From JAKPQE01 sp041397845 (GTDB lineage Bacteria; Pseudomonadota; Alphaproteobacteria; Rhizobiales; JAKPQE01), in assembly GCA_041397845.1 (NCBI GenBank), contig JAWKVW010000041.1, positions 1-12,873 on the forward strand: DNA of 12,873 bases, given 5' to 3'. Shown here in pieces: positions 6,740 to 12,873 of the stretch; the first letter of the stretch is position 1, and each line of letters begins with the position of its first letter. The position numbers and the translations under genes were made by a program. A model generated the notes under the pieces. The model was not told the origin of the DNA. It did no database searches and saw nothing but the letters and a program-made list of their open reading frames with translations.

Positions 6740-6936
6740 TTCTTCACCTTCTCGCCCCAGTAGAAGGCGGTCTCCAGCTTGATTTCCCAGTTCTTCGGCG
6801 TGTCGCGGTAGTCCGGCTTGACGTCGAACTCGAGGAAACGCTCGCCCTGCTCGCCGAGCAGGCCGACGGCGCGGGACAGATCGTTGAAATTGAGAATCTG
6901 CGGGTTGGAAATGATGATGTCGCTGAGTTTCGCCAT
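6736..6936 (-). CDS. Small protein of unknown function (66 aa)
   Basis: I do not recognise this protein. It starts MAKLSDIIISNPQ and ends GEKVKK. The first half is likely helical (LNFNDLSRAVGLLGEQGERF), and the second half has a strand pattern with several aromatics (FLEFDV, WEIKLETAFYW). It has no cysteine, signal peptide or membrane segment. The start lies 30 bases after the dioxygenase stop, with a weak GGGAA about 13 bases ahead of the ATG. Its TGA overlaps the GTG of the 71-aa gene by 4 bases. Close spacing and overlap argue that it is a real gene translated with its partner rather than a chance frame. It could form a small complex with the 71-aa protein, but that is inference. Confidence 0.72.
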   Translation of the reverse strand: MAKLSDIIISNPQILNFNDLSRAVGLLGEQGERFLEFDVKPDYRDTPKNWEIKLETAFYWGEKVKK

Positions 6937-6966
6937 GTCGTTCGTTGGTTCCCGATACTGATGGTG

Positions 6967-7935
6967 TCAGGCGGCATAGGCCGCGCTGGCGAGGCTGCCG
7001 GCGATCCGCTCGGCGTAACGTGCACGATAATAGAGCCGGCCGGGCTCGCCGCCAGTGGCGTTGGCAAAGCCGCTGCGGTCGTGCAGCACGTTGTTGCAGA
7101 TGACGCCCTGTCCGGCCTCGAGGCGGGTGTGGAACAGCAGCGGCTCGTGGCCGCCCGTGAGAATGTCCATCAGCGCCTCGACGGCTGCCCGCGTCGCATC
7201 GTCGTCGCGCCACACGACGTTCCGCTTGCGGGCGGTGTAGCGCATGTAGAGCGCGCCGGTCGCCGCTTCCACCGAAAAGACCGGACCGGTCGAGGTTGGA
7301 CGCATGCGGCCTTCCTCCTCGAAGGACGGAATCGTCATCGCCTCCGGATGCATCAGCGCAGCGACGAAGGCGGGATTGCGGTCGCGCAGGCGGATATAGG
7401 CGATCTCGGCATCGAAAAGGCCGTTGACGCCGCCCTCGGCGGCGGGGCGCACGCAGTGCAGGACCATCGCGCGGATGAGGTCAGCCGGCGGATTGTAGTA
7501 GCCGTCGGTGTGCCAGTTGATCGGCCTCGTCGAATAGGGAATGAAGCCGGCCCGGCCGCCCTCGTCGGCGACCTCGATGGCGACGATGCCGTCGGTGCCG
7601 GCGGAGCGATGATGCTCGAGATTGCCGAGGCCGAAGCCGGCGGCAAAGCGCATCAGGTCAGGGCGGGAATCATCGGCGTCGCGGCAGCGGCCGGTGCAGG
7701 CGTAAAGCGCCATGTTGGTGCGCTGGACGAGGTCGAGAATCGCTTCCTGCTCGGCCGCTGTCGGATTGGCCAGATCGGCGATCTCGACGATCATTTCGGC
7801 GGCGCGGGCCGGATGATGCTCCAGCTTCCAGTCGCGCCAGCGGCGATAGGCTTCGGCGTCCGAAAGAGCGAACGGGCCGCGTCCCGGCGCCACGACGAAA
7901 TGCTCCTTGAAGGCCGCGAGTGCTCGCGTGATCAT
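6967..7935 (-). CDS. TauD/TfdA-like Fe(II)/2-oxoglutarate-dependent dioxygenase
   Basis: This 322-aa protein carries the iron facial triad: WHTD (141-144) gives His142 and Asp144, and NNVLH (281-285) gives the distal His285. GRLYYRARY (299-307) supplies the arginines that usually bind 2-oxoglutarate. The fold and spacing fit the TauD/TfdA or gamma-butyrobetaine hydroxylase superfamily, which hydroxylates small substrates with O2. The substrate is unknown: taurine or another sulfonate would suit the sulfur context but nothing proves it. The start is the ATG at 7935 (MITRALAAF), preceded by GGGGAGAG; a longer frame reaching 8034 has a basic, unlikely extension and no such site. It leads a - strand set with two small genes and cysG and faces dsrA across a 412-base control region. 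Confidence 0.85.
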   Translation of the reverse strand: MITRALAAFKEHFVVAPGRGPFALSDAEAYRRWRDWKLEHHPARAAEMIVEIADLANPTAAEQEAILDLVQRTNMALYACTGRCRDADDSRPDLMRFAAGFGLGNLEHHRSAGTDGIVAIEVADEGGRAGFIPYSTRPINWHTDGYYNPPADLIRAMVLHCVRPAAEGGVNGLFDAEIAYIRLRDRNPAFVAALMHPEAMTIPSFEEEGRMRPTSTGPVFSVEAATGALYMRYTARKRNVVWRDDDATRAAVEALMDILTGGHEPLLFHTRLEAGQGVICNNVLHDRSGFANATGGEPGRLYYRARYAERIAGSLASAAYAA

Positions 7936-7953
7936 CGTGTTCTCTCCCCGTAT

Positions 7954-7976
7954 AGTCGCGCGTTGGCGACTTTTTT
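7954..7976 (+). terminator. Stem-loop plus T-run reading on + strand
   Basis: AGTCGC (7954-7959) and GCGACT (7966-7971) form a 6-bp stem with a 6-nt loop, followed directly by TTTTT (7972-7976). This has the form of an intrinsic terminator on the + strand, yet no + strand gene ends here. It may stop antisense transcription into the control region, or act only as a leader hairpin of the - strand dioxygenase mRNA. Confidence 0.3.
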
Positions 7977-8113
7977 CCTTTGTTTTTCTTCTTTTAACCA
8001 CGCCTTCAGGCCAAGCGCGAGACTTTCTCGACAAACCCCGCGAAAAGCGGGGTGCGTTCGTCTCTGCCTATTGAGACCCGCGCCGAACGTGGCATCATGA
8101 AGTCGTGCGGGAG

Positions 8114-8137
8114 AGGAAGTTCCTGTGGGATATTCCC
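8114..8137. promoter_or_regulatory. Tandem palindromes, candidate operator for divergent promoters
   Basis: AGGAAGTTCCT (8114-8124) is a perfect palindrome, and GGGATATTCCC (8127-8137) has GGGA/TCCC arms. Their cores GGAAGTTCC and GGATATTCC differ at two positions, and the centres are 13 bp apart. They sit about 20 bp upstream of the candidate dsrA promoter and overlap the middle of the divergent region, as expected for a regulator controlling both directions. The regulator is unknown. Confidence 0.4.
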
Positions 8138-8157
8138 GCCGACCCGAATATTATAGA

Positions 8158-8186
8158 TTGCTGATATGAAAAGATCGATATATGAT
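8158..8186 (+). promoter_or_regulatory. Candidate dsrA promoter
   Basis: TTGCTG (8158-8163) and TATGAT (8181-8186) are separated by exactly 17 bp in an AT-rich stretch. The -10 matches the consensus at five of six positions, and the -35 only at TTG. A start near 8193 would leave a leader of about 155 bases before dsrA. Activator dependence would be expected from the weak -35. Confidence 0.35.
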
Positions 8187-8347
8187 CGCGTCCTTAATAG
8201 GCGTGCTCGATATCGGCGCGACGGGGGTCCGGTGACCGGCGTGCGTTGCAGCTATGCCGCAAAACCGGACAATAATAAATCGATCAAGCGGTTGCTGTCG
8301 CGAGGGGAGGACAGCAGCTCAGCCCTACCAAGGAGGATGGTGGATCC

Positions 8348-9655
8348 ATGTCTAGCGATAACGGTCCTGTCTCCGGCGCCGCCGGTTCTGAAAAGAAGAT
8401 TCACGACACGCCGCTGCTCGACCAGCTCGAAAGCGGTCCCTGGCCCAGCTTCATCACGGGCCTGAAGCGCCTGCGCGATGCCGACGAGCGGTATTCGCCG
8501 ATGGTGAACGACCTGCTCGGCCAGCTCGAGCATTCCTACGAGAACAAGCTCGGCTACTGGAAGGGCGGCACCGTCTCGGTGTTCGGTTATGGCGGCGGCA
8601 TCATCCCGCGCTTCTCCGAGGTGGCCAAGAAGTTCCCCGAGTCGAAGGAGTTCCATACCCTTCGCGTCATTCCGCCGGCGGGCTATCACTACACGTCCGA
8701 CCTGCTGCGCCAGATGTGCGACATCTGGGAGCGCAACGGCTCGGGCCTCATCGCCTTCCACGGCCAGTCCGGCGACATCATGTTCCAGGGCACCTCGACC
8801 GAGAAGACCCAGGACGCCTTCGACGAGCTGAACGAACTCGGCTTCGATCTCGGCGGTGCCGGTCCGGCCCTGCGTACCTCGATGAACTGCGTCGGCCATG
8901 CCCGCTGCGAGATGTCGTGCTACGACGAGGTTCGGGCGCATCGCGAGATCCTCAACGAGTTCCTCGACGAGATGCATCGCCCGGCGCTGCCGTACAAGTT
9001 CAAGTTCAAGTTCTCGGGCTGCCCGAACGATTGCGTCAACGCGATCCATCGCGCCGACTTCGCGGTCATCGGCACCTGGCGTGACGACATGAAGGTCAAC
9101 CAGGCCGAGGTGAAGAACTACGTCGAGAAGCTCGGCCGCAAGTACATCATCGATCATGTCATCGCGATGTGCCCGACCCGCGCCCTCAGCCTCAACGACG
9201 ACGACACGCTCGATGTCGACAACAAGAGCTGCGTGCGGTGCATGCACTGCCTCAATGTCATGACCAAGGCGCTGTCGCCGGGCGATGACAAGGGCGTCTC
9301 GATCCTGATCGGCGGCAAGCGCGCCCTCAAGATCGGCGACCTGATGGGCATCAACGTCGTGCCGTTCATGAAGCTGGAGACCGAGGAAGATTTCGAGGCG
9401 CTGCGCGAGTTCGCCGGCAATGTCATCGACTTCTTCGCGGAGAACGCGCTTGAGCATGAGCGTACCGGCGAGATGATCGACCGTATCGGTCTGCCGGCGT
9501 TCCTCGAGGGTCTCGGCGTCGAGCCGGATCCGAACATGGTCAAGCATCCGCGCACGTCCTGCTTCGTCCGCACGGACGACTTCGATGACGAGGCGGAGAA
9601 GTGGTACGAGCGCAAGGGCCGCGAAGGCGGGTCGAGCGCCGAAGCCGCAGAATGA
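8348..9655 (+). CDS. dsrA: Dissimilatory sulfite reductase, alpha subunit (oxidative type)
   Basis: This 435-aa cytoplasmic subunit forms DsrAB, which in sulfur oxidisers works in reverse, oxidising DsrC-bound sulfane sulfur to sulfite. The siroheme-[4Fe-4S] site is visible as C181-X5-C187 in TSMNCVGHARC and C225-X3-C229 in SGCPNDC. A ferredoxin domain at about 270-305 has C275, C295, C298 and C301. The length is normal. The start is fixed by AAGGAGGA ten bases before the ATG. The residues do not themselves prove direction; the oxidative reading rests on dsrEFH downstream, which go with sulfur oxidation. dsrB follows after 33 bases. cysG, encoded nearby on the other strand, would supply siroheme. 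Confidence 0.97.
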   Translation: MSSDNGPVSGAAGSEKKIHDTPLLDQLESGPWPSFITGLKRLRDADERYSPMVNDLLGQLEHSYENKLGYWKGGTVSVFGYGGGIIPRFSEVAKKFPESKEFHTLRVIPPAGYHYTSDLLRQMCDIWERNGSGLIAFHGQSGDIMFQGTSTEKTQDAFDELNELGFDLGGAGPALRTSMNCVGHARCEMSCYDEVRAHREILNEFLDEMHRPALPYKFKFKFSGCPNDCVNAIHRADFAVIGTWRDDMKVNQAEVKNYVEKLGRKYIIDHVIAMCPTRALSLNDDDTLDVDNKSCVRCMHCLNVMTKALSPGDDKGVSILIGGKRALKIGDLMGINVVPFMKLETEEDFEALREFAGNVIDFFAENALEHERTGEMIDRIGLPAFLEGLGVEPDPNMVKHPRTSCFVRTDDFDDEAEKWYERKGREGGSSAEAAE

Positions 9656-9688
9656 CGGCGTGACACGCTTCTAGGGAGACGAAACAAT

Positions 9689-10765
9689 ATGGCAGAGACA
9701 CAACCGCGTACGCCCGACGAGTCGGGTGTGCCCGATCCGTTCCCCTTCATGCATCCGCTGCTGAAGAAGAACTACGGCAACTGGGACTGGCATGACCGTC
9801 CGCGTCCGGGCGTTCTGCATCACGTCGCCAAGACTGGCGACGAGGTGTGGACCGTGCGCGCCGGCACCCAGCGCCAGATGGACGTCTTCACCATCCGTAA
9901 GCTGTGCGATATCGCCGATCAGTTCGCCGAGGGCCACGTCCGCTTCACCACGCGCTCGAACATCGAGTTCATGGTGAGCTCGTTCGACAAGGTCCAGCCG
10001 CTGATCGACAAGCTGACGGCCGAGGGCTTCCCGGTCGGTGGCACCGGCAACTCGGTGTCGATGATCTCGCACACGCAGGGCTGGCTGCACTGCGACATTC
10101 CTGGCACCGATGCCTCGGGCGTCGTCAAGTCCATGATGGACATGATGTACGACGAGTTCGTCAAGGAGGAGATGCCGAACCGCGTTCGCATCACCACCTC
10201 GTGCTGCCAGATCAACTGCGGTGGTCAGGGCGATATCGCCATCAATGTGCAGTATACCAAGCCGCCGAAGATCAACCACGATCTCGTCGCCAACATCTGC
10301 GAGCGTCCCGCGGTCGTCGCGCGTTGCCCGGTTGCGGCCATCCGCCCGGCCATGGTCAACGGCAAGCCGTCGCTCGAAGTCGACGAGAAGAAGTGCGTCT
10401 GCTGCGGCGCCTGCTATCCGCCGTGTCCGCCGATGCAGATCAACGGCGAAGAGTCGACCAAGATCGCTGTCTGGGTCGGTGGCAAGCACTCGAACGCCCG
10501 GTCCAAGCCGACGTTCCACAAGCTCGTCGTTGCCAACCTTCCGAACAACGCGCCGCGCTGGCCGGAAGTGTCGGAAGTCGTTCGCAAGATCCTTTATGCC
10601 TACAAGGACAATGCGAAGGACTGGGAGCGCATGGGCGAGTGGATCGACCGCATCGGTTGGCCGCGCTTCTTCGAGCTGACGGGTCTGCCGTTCACCAAGC
10701 ACCATATCGATACGTGGACCGGCGCTCGCCACAACATGAACATGTCCACGCACGTTCACTTCTGA
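9689..10765 (+). CDS. dsrB: Dissimilatory sulfite reductase, beta subunit (oxidative type)
   Basis: This 358-aa partner of DsrA carries the second siroheme site: C135, then C172, C173 and C177 (SCCQINCGG). The 37-residue spacing from C135 to C172 equals that of the Desulfovibrio DsrB ligands. A ferredoxin domain has C213 with C236, C239 and C242 (KCVCCGACYPPCPP; C238 and C246 are extra). AGGGAGA precedes the ATG by nine bases. In DsrAB the beta-subunit sites are generally the catalytic sirohemes, and the DsrC tail enters the active site near the interface. The reading frame is intact. A strong hairpin lies between this gene and dsrE, unlike the tight spacing of dsrE-F-H. Confidence 0.97.
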   Translation: MAETQPRTPDESGVPDPFPFMHPLLKKNYGNWDWHDRPRPGVLHHVAKTGDEVWTVRAGTQRQMDVFTIRKLCDIADQFAEGHVRFTTRSNIEFMVSSFDKVQPLIDKLTAEGFPVGGTGNSVSMISHTQGWLHCDIPGTDASGVVKSMMDMMYDEFVKEEMPNRVRITTSCCQINCGGQGDIAINVQYTKPPKINHDLVANICERPAVVARCPVAAIRPAMVNGKPSLEVDEKKCVCCGACYPPCPPMQINGEESTKIAVWVGGKHSNARSKPTFHKLVVANLPNNAPRWPEVSEVVRKILYAYKDNAKDWERMGEWIDRIGWPRFFELTGLPFTKHHIDTWTGARHNMNMSTHVHF

Positions 10766-10788
10766 TCCTGAAGAGAACGTACCGCATG

Positions 10789-10823
10789 CCCGGCTGCCCC
10801 CGACCCTGAAAGGTCGGGCCGGG
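10789..10823 (+). terminator. Hairpin between dsrB and dsrE (attenuator or mRNA stabiliser)
   Basis: CCCGGC (10789-10794) pairs with GCCGGG (10818-10823), and inside it CCGACC (10800-10805) pairs with GGTCGG (10812-10817) around a CTGAAA loop, leaving a 5-base bulge on the left side. It is followed by G-rich sequence, not Ts, so full termination is unlikely. Partial read-through or protection of dsrAB mRNA is more plausible, because dsrE has no obvious promoter in the remaining space. Confidence 0.5.
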
Positions 10824-10897
10824 GGAGGGGCTGCGTATCGTATTGGCGATCATGTCCGCGTGCACGGGGGTGCCGCGACAGGGACAGGGGGCTGATC

Positions 10898-11290
10898 GTG
10901 AAGCTCGCAGTATTGGTCAACGAGGGTCCGTATACCCATCAGGCATCGGACTCGGCCTATCAGTTCACCAAGGCGGCGCTGGAGAAGGGGCACGAGATCT
11001 TTCGCGTCTTCTTCTACCATGACGGCGTCAACAACGGCACGCGTTTCACCGTGCCGCCGCAGGACGACCGCAATCTCCAGAAGCTGTGGTCGGAACTGGC
11101 GGAGAAATACAATCTGGACCTTACCGTCTGCATCGCGGCCGCGCAGCGTCGCGGCATTCTCGACGAGGGCGAGATGAAGCGGCACGGCAAGGACGGCAAC
11201 AACATCGCGCCGGGCTTCCGCATTTCCGGTCTGGGCCAGCTCATCGAAGCGGGCATCAAGGCCGAGCGGCTCGTGGTCTTCGGCGACTGA
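10898..11290 (+). CDS. dsrE: Sulfurtransferase subunit DsrE
   Basis: This 130-aa cytoplasmic protein is the TusD-like subunit of the DsrE2F2H2 hexamer, which hands sulfur to DsrC. Cys78 (TVCIAAAQRRGI) sits exactly at the position of the active Cys78 of Allochromatium DsrE and is the only cysteine. The GTG start gives the family's typical KLAVLVNEGPY opening strand; a G-rich but not ideal ribosome site precedes it. The nearest upstream in-frame codons give no better start. dsrF begins 10 bases after the stop. Presence of dsrEFH beside dsrAB is a marker of sulfur-oxidising, not sulfate-reducing, organisms. Confidence 0.95.
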   Translation: MKLAVLVNEGPYTHQASDSAYQFTKAALEKGHEIFRVFFYHDGVNNGTRFTVPPQDDRNLQKLWSELAEKYNLDLTVCIAAAQRRGILDEGEMKRHGKDGNNIAPGFRISGLGQLIEAGIKAERLVVFGD

Positions 11291-11300
11291 GGAGGGGGCG

Positions 11301-11729
11301 ATGAGCGCAGAAGATATGGACGACGAAGTCGCCAAGAAGTTTCTCTACGTCAATCGCAAGGCGCCCTACGGCACCATCTATGCCCTTGAGTCGCTCGAGG
11401 TCGTGCTGATTGGTGCCGCGTTCGAGCAGGACGTGAGCCTCGCCTTCCTCGATGACGGCGTCTATCAGTTGATCGACGGCCAGACGACGACGGGTATCGG
11501 CATGAAGAATTTCTCGCCGACCTATCGCGCCCTGGGCGACTATGAGGTCACCAAGCTCTATGTCGAGAAGGAATCTCTCGAAGAGCGCGGCCTCACCATC
11601 GATGACCTGATGCCGATCGTCTATGAGGACGAGGATGACGACTGGGAGGAGAAACCCTCCATTCGCGTCGTTTCTCGCAAGGAAATGGCCGACATCATGG
11701 CCGACCAGGACATAGTCCTGAGTTTCTGA
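11301..11729 (+). CDS. dsrF: Sulfurtransferase complex subunit DsrF
   Basis: This 142-aa TusC-like subunit of the DsrEFH hexamer has no cysteine at all, in line with DsrF being a structural rather than sulfur-carrying subunit. Recognisable family features are the early APYGTIYALESLEVVLIGAAF strand-helix block, LAFLDDGVYQL, and a very acidic stretch EDEDDDWEE (residues 109-117). The ATG is preceded by GAGGAGGGGG. Spacing of 10 bases to dsrE and 16 to dsrH indicates one translation unit giving equal subunit amounts. Confidence 0.94.
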   Translation: MSAEDMDDEVAKKFLYVNRKAPYGTIYALESLEVVLIGAAFEQDVSLAFLDDGVYQLIDGQTTTGIGMKNFSPTYRALGDYEVTKLYVEKESLEERGLTIDDLMPIVYEDEDDDWEEKPSIRVVSRKEMADIMADQDIVLSF

Positions 11730-11745
11730 GCGGGAGGGCGAAAGA

Positions 11746-12054
11746 ATGTCTACTCTTCATACAATCAACAAGTCGCCGTTCGAGCGTTCCGCGATGGCGA
11801 GCTGTCTTGCCCACTTGAAGGCGGGCGACGCAGTGCTCATCATTGAAGACGGGGTGGTCGGCGCGCGCAAGGCGACGGCTTTCGCCGCGACGATTTCCGC
11901 CGCCATGGGTGATGCGGAAGTCTATGTTCTCGGGCCGGATCTGCAGGCCCGCGGCATGAACGAAGGCGATCTCGTCGACGGCGTGAAGGTCGTTGACTAT
12001 GACGGTTTCGTCGATCTCGTCACGGCGCACGATCGCACTCAGGCTTGGCTCTGA
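11746..12054 (+). CDS. dsrH: Sulfurtransferase complex subunit DsrH
   Basis: This 102-aa TusB-like subunit completes the DsrEFH hexamer. Cys20 in MASCLAHLKAGDAVLIIEDGV is the conserved position in Allochromatium DsrH and the only cysteine. The LLIEDGV-like segment and the ending with an aromatic (QAWL) fit the family. A GGGAGGG site lies seven bases before the ATG. A 63-base gap with a small hairpin (CCCTC/GAGGG, 12084-12097) and a fresh ribosome site separates it from dsrC, so dsrC can be translated independently. Confidence 0.94.
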   Translation: MSTLHTINKSPFERSAMASCLAHLKAGDAVLIIEDGVVGARKATAFAATISAAMGDAEVYVLGPDLQARGMNEGDLVDGVKVVDYDGFVDLVTAHDRTQAWL

Positions 12055-12117
12055 CGGCAACCCGTTGGAGTTTGTTGCAAAAACCCTCGTGGGAGGGGGA
12101 AATCGGGAGGACCAGAG

Positions 12118-12450
12118 ATGGCCTATGAAGTGAACGGTGAGACTTTCGAGCACGACGAGGAAGGTTACCTGACTGACCTGTCCAGGTGGAACCCGGAGCT
12201 CGCCAAGCTCATCGCTGTCGACGAGAAGATCGACATGACCGAAGAGCATTGGGAAGTCGTGAACTTCCTGCGCGAGTACTACGACGAATACCAGATCGCT
12301 CCGGCCATCCGCGTGCTCGTCAAGGCCATGAAGAAAAAGTTCGGCGCCGAGAAGGCCTCGAACAAGTACCTCTACGAGCTGTTCCCGTATGGCCCGGCGA
12401 AGCAGGCGTGCAAGATCGCCGGTCTGCCGAAGCCGACCGGCTGCGTCTGA
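12118..12450 (+). CDS. dsrC: Sulfur carrier protein DsrC
   Basis: This 110-aa carrier is the substrate of DsrAB. Its flexible C-terminal arm ends KIAGLPKPTGCV and carries both redox cysteines: Cys109 (penultimate) and Cys98, ten residues apart. This pattern defines true DsrC and separates it from TusE, which has only the last cysteine. It accepts sulfur from DsrE, forms the trisulfide with DsrAB, and is recycled by the membrane DsrMKJOP complex. The body has the typical opening AYEVNGETFEHDEEGYL. GGGAGG lies seven bases before the ATG. Two strong hairpins follow the stop, which may protect the mRNA of a protein usually needed in excess over DsrAB. Confidence 0.97.
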   Translation: MAYEVNGETFEHDEEGYLTDLSRWNPELAKLIAVDEKIDMTEEHWEVVNFLREYYDEYQIAPAIRVLVKAMKKKFGAEKASNKYLYELFPYGPAKQACKIAGLPKPTGCV

Positions 12451-12471
12451 TCGCAGAGAACTGCATCTGAA

Positions 12472-12514
12472 CCGGTCCGAAGAGACCGGATGAGCCGGCC
12501 GCATATGCGGCCGG
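12472..12514 (+). terminator. Twin hairpins after dsrC, one a 20-bp perfect palindrome
   Basis: The first stem is CCGGTC (12472-12477) / GACCGG (12484-12489) with a 6-nt loop. The second, 5 bases on, is a perfect 20-bp palindrome at 12495-12514 with arms CCGGCCGC / GCGGCCGG around ATAT. No T-run follows. Likely roles are 3' stabilisation of the dsrC message and partial termination before dsrM. As DNA, the palindrome could also bind a dimeric regulator. Confidence 0.55.
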
Positions 12515-12559
12515 ACAGACCGCCGGACGAAGACCGTCACGGTGAGGGGAGAGACGTAC

Positions 12560-12873
12560 GTGCTGACCGCAGTCTATGCCCTTGTTTTCTATGCCGCCAC
12601 GATCCTGCTGGTCGTGGGGCTCGGCTTTCGCGTCTGGCAGTATGCGACGACGCCGGCACCGCTGAAGATCCCGACAACGCCTGCCCCGACCACCCGCACC
12701 GGCGTGTGGATGCGCATGGCGAGGGAAGTGGTGCTGTTCCAGAGCCTTTTCAAGTCCAACAAGTGGATTTGGCTGTTCGGCTACCTGTTCCACGGGGCGC
12801 TGGCGCTCGTGCTGCTGCGTCACGTCCGGTATTTTCAGGAGCCGGTCTGGACGGTCATCCAGCTCATTCAGCC
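12560..12873 (+). CDS. dsrM: DsrM, heme b membrane subunit of DsrMKJOP (partial, N-terminal part)
   Basis: The gene runs off the right edge after 104 codons. A GTG start at 12560 is preceded by GAGGGGAGAG. Residues 4-23 form a first membrane helix (VYALVFYAATILLVVGLGF), then a loop with APLKIPTTPAPT, and a second helix at about 72-89 with His78 and His88 (YLFHGALALVLLRHVRYF), likely heme b ligands as in NarI-type cytochromes. The KIPTTPAPTTRTGVWMR and EVVLFQSLFKSNKWIW segments match the DsrM pattern. DsrM with DsrK links DsrC redox chemistry to the quinone pool. Position directly after dsrC follows the standard dsrABEFHCMKLJOP order; the rest lies outside the window. Confidence 0.9.
   Translation, partial: MLTAVYALVFYAATILLVVGLGFRVWQYATTPAPLKIPTTPAPTTRTGVWMRMAREVVLFQSLFKSNKWIWLFGYLFHGALALVLLRHVRYFQEPVWTVIQLIQ

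Larger units (their letters stand above)
7936..8347. promoter_or_regulatory. Divergent control region between the dioxygenase and dsrA
   Basis: This 412-base gap has no convincing gene; a 99-aa frame from 8166 mostly overlaps dsrA out of frame. It is AT-rich at about 7970-8000 and 8145-8190. It holds, from left to right, a stem-loop followed by Ts (7954-7976), a hairpin ACCCCGC-GAAAA-GCGGGGT (8035-8053), two adjacent palindromes (8114-8137), a perfect TATAAT on the - strand (8155-8150, without a good -35), a candidate + strand promoter (8158-8186), and a strong Shine-Dalgarno AAGGAGGA (8330-8337) for dsrA. Both flanking operons probably start here. Confidence 0.6.

Noticed and set aside
5084..6763. 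A 559-codon + strand open frame opposite cysG
   Set aside because: The translation shows no domain and mirrors cysG codons; cysG has clear catalytic motifs on the other strand.
7936..8034. N-terminal extension of the dioxygenase by 33 codons
   Set aside because: The extension is basic and low-complexity, while the ATG at 7935 has a good GGGGAGAG site and matches a natural protein start.
8166..8465. A 99-codon + strand frame starting in the dioxygenase-dsrA gap
   Set aside because: It overlaps dsrA out of frame for its last 118 bases, has no ribosome-binding site, and resembles no protein known to me; the upstream part is better explained as promoter DNA.
8252..9547. Long - strand frames opposite dsrA and dsrB (also 9671-10759)
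   Set aside because: Antisense shadows of strongly conserved dsr genes, with repetitive Ala/Val/Asp/His/Arg composition and no recognisable product.
12084..12097. Small hairpin CCCTC/GAGGG before dsrC as a terminator
   Set aside because: Only five pairs, no T-run, and adjacent G-rich sequence likely reflects ribosome-binding sites; too weak to call alone.

Overview
The window looks like the chromosome of an alphaproteobacterium, probably Hyphomicrobiales or a related purple or sulfur-oxidising lineage. The reasons are GC-rich coding sequence with strong third-position G/C, the order eno - ftsB - pdhA - pdhB - pdhC, an E1-beta subunit with its own N-terminal lipoyl domain, and an oxidative-type dsr cluster. 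Organism placement is inference.

Region 1 (1-4570, + strand) is central metabolism. It holds the 3' end of enolase, a small FtsB/DivIC-like division protein, and three pyruvate dehydrogenase genes (E1 alpha, E1 beta with lipoyl domain, E2). An AT-rich promoter region with a clean palindrome precedes pdhA. The E2 linker carries what looks like a pair of compensating frameshifts. No E3 (lpd) follows.

Region 2 (4571-4849) is a convergent intergenic stretch packed with inverted repeats, including a 113-bp composite element with two terminal hairpins (REP/BIME or MITE-like).

Region 3 (4850-7935, - strand) is a four-gene set: a TauD/TfdA-like Fe(II)/2-oxoglutarate dioxygenase, two unrecognised small proteins of 66 and 71 aa whose genes overlap by 4 bp, and the siroheme synthase cysG.

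Region 4 (7936-8347) is a divergent control region with tandem palindromes and a candidate promoter.

Region 5 (8348-12873, + strand) is the dsr operon dsrA-B-E-F-H-C-M, with dsrM cut by the window edge. Catalytic and cofactor cysteines are intact in DsrA, DsrB, DsrE (C78), DsrH (C20) and DsrC (C98, C109). DsrEFH with a true DsrC points to reverse (sulfur-oxidising) use. Sulfur would pass via DsrEFH to DsrC, be oxidised at siroheme-containing DsrAB, and electrons would go to the membrane DsrMKJOP complex. CysG would supply siroheme. Strong hairpins after dsrB and after dsrC may set different transcript levels within the operon.

The least explained part is the dioxygenase plus two small genes, which face the dsr operon and share its control region and strand with cysG.
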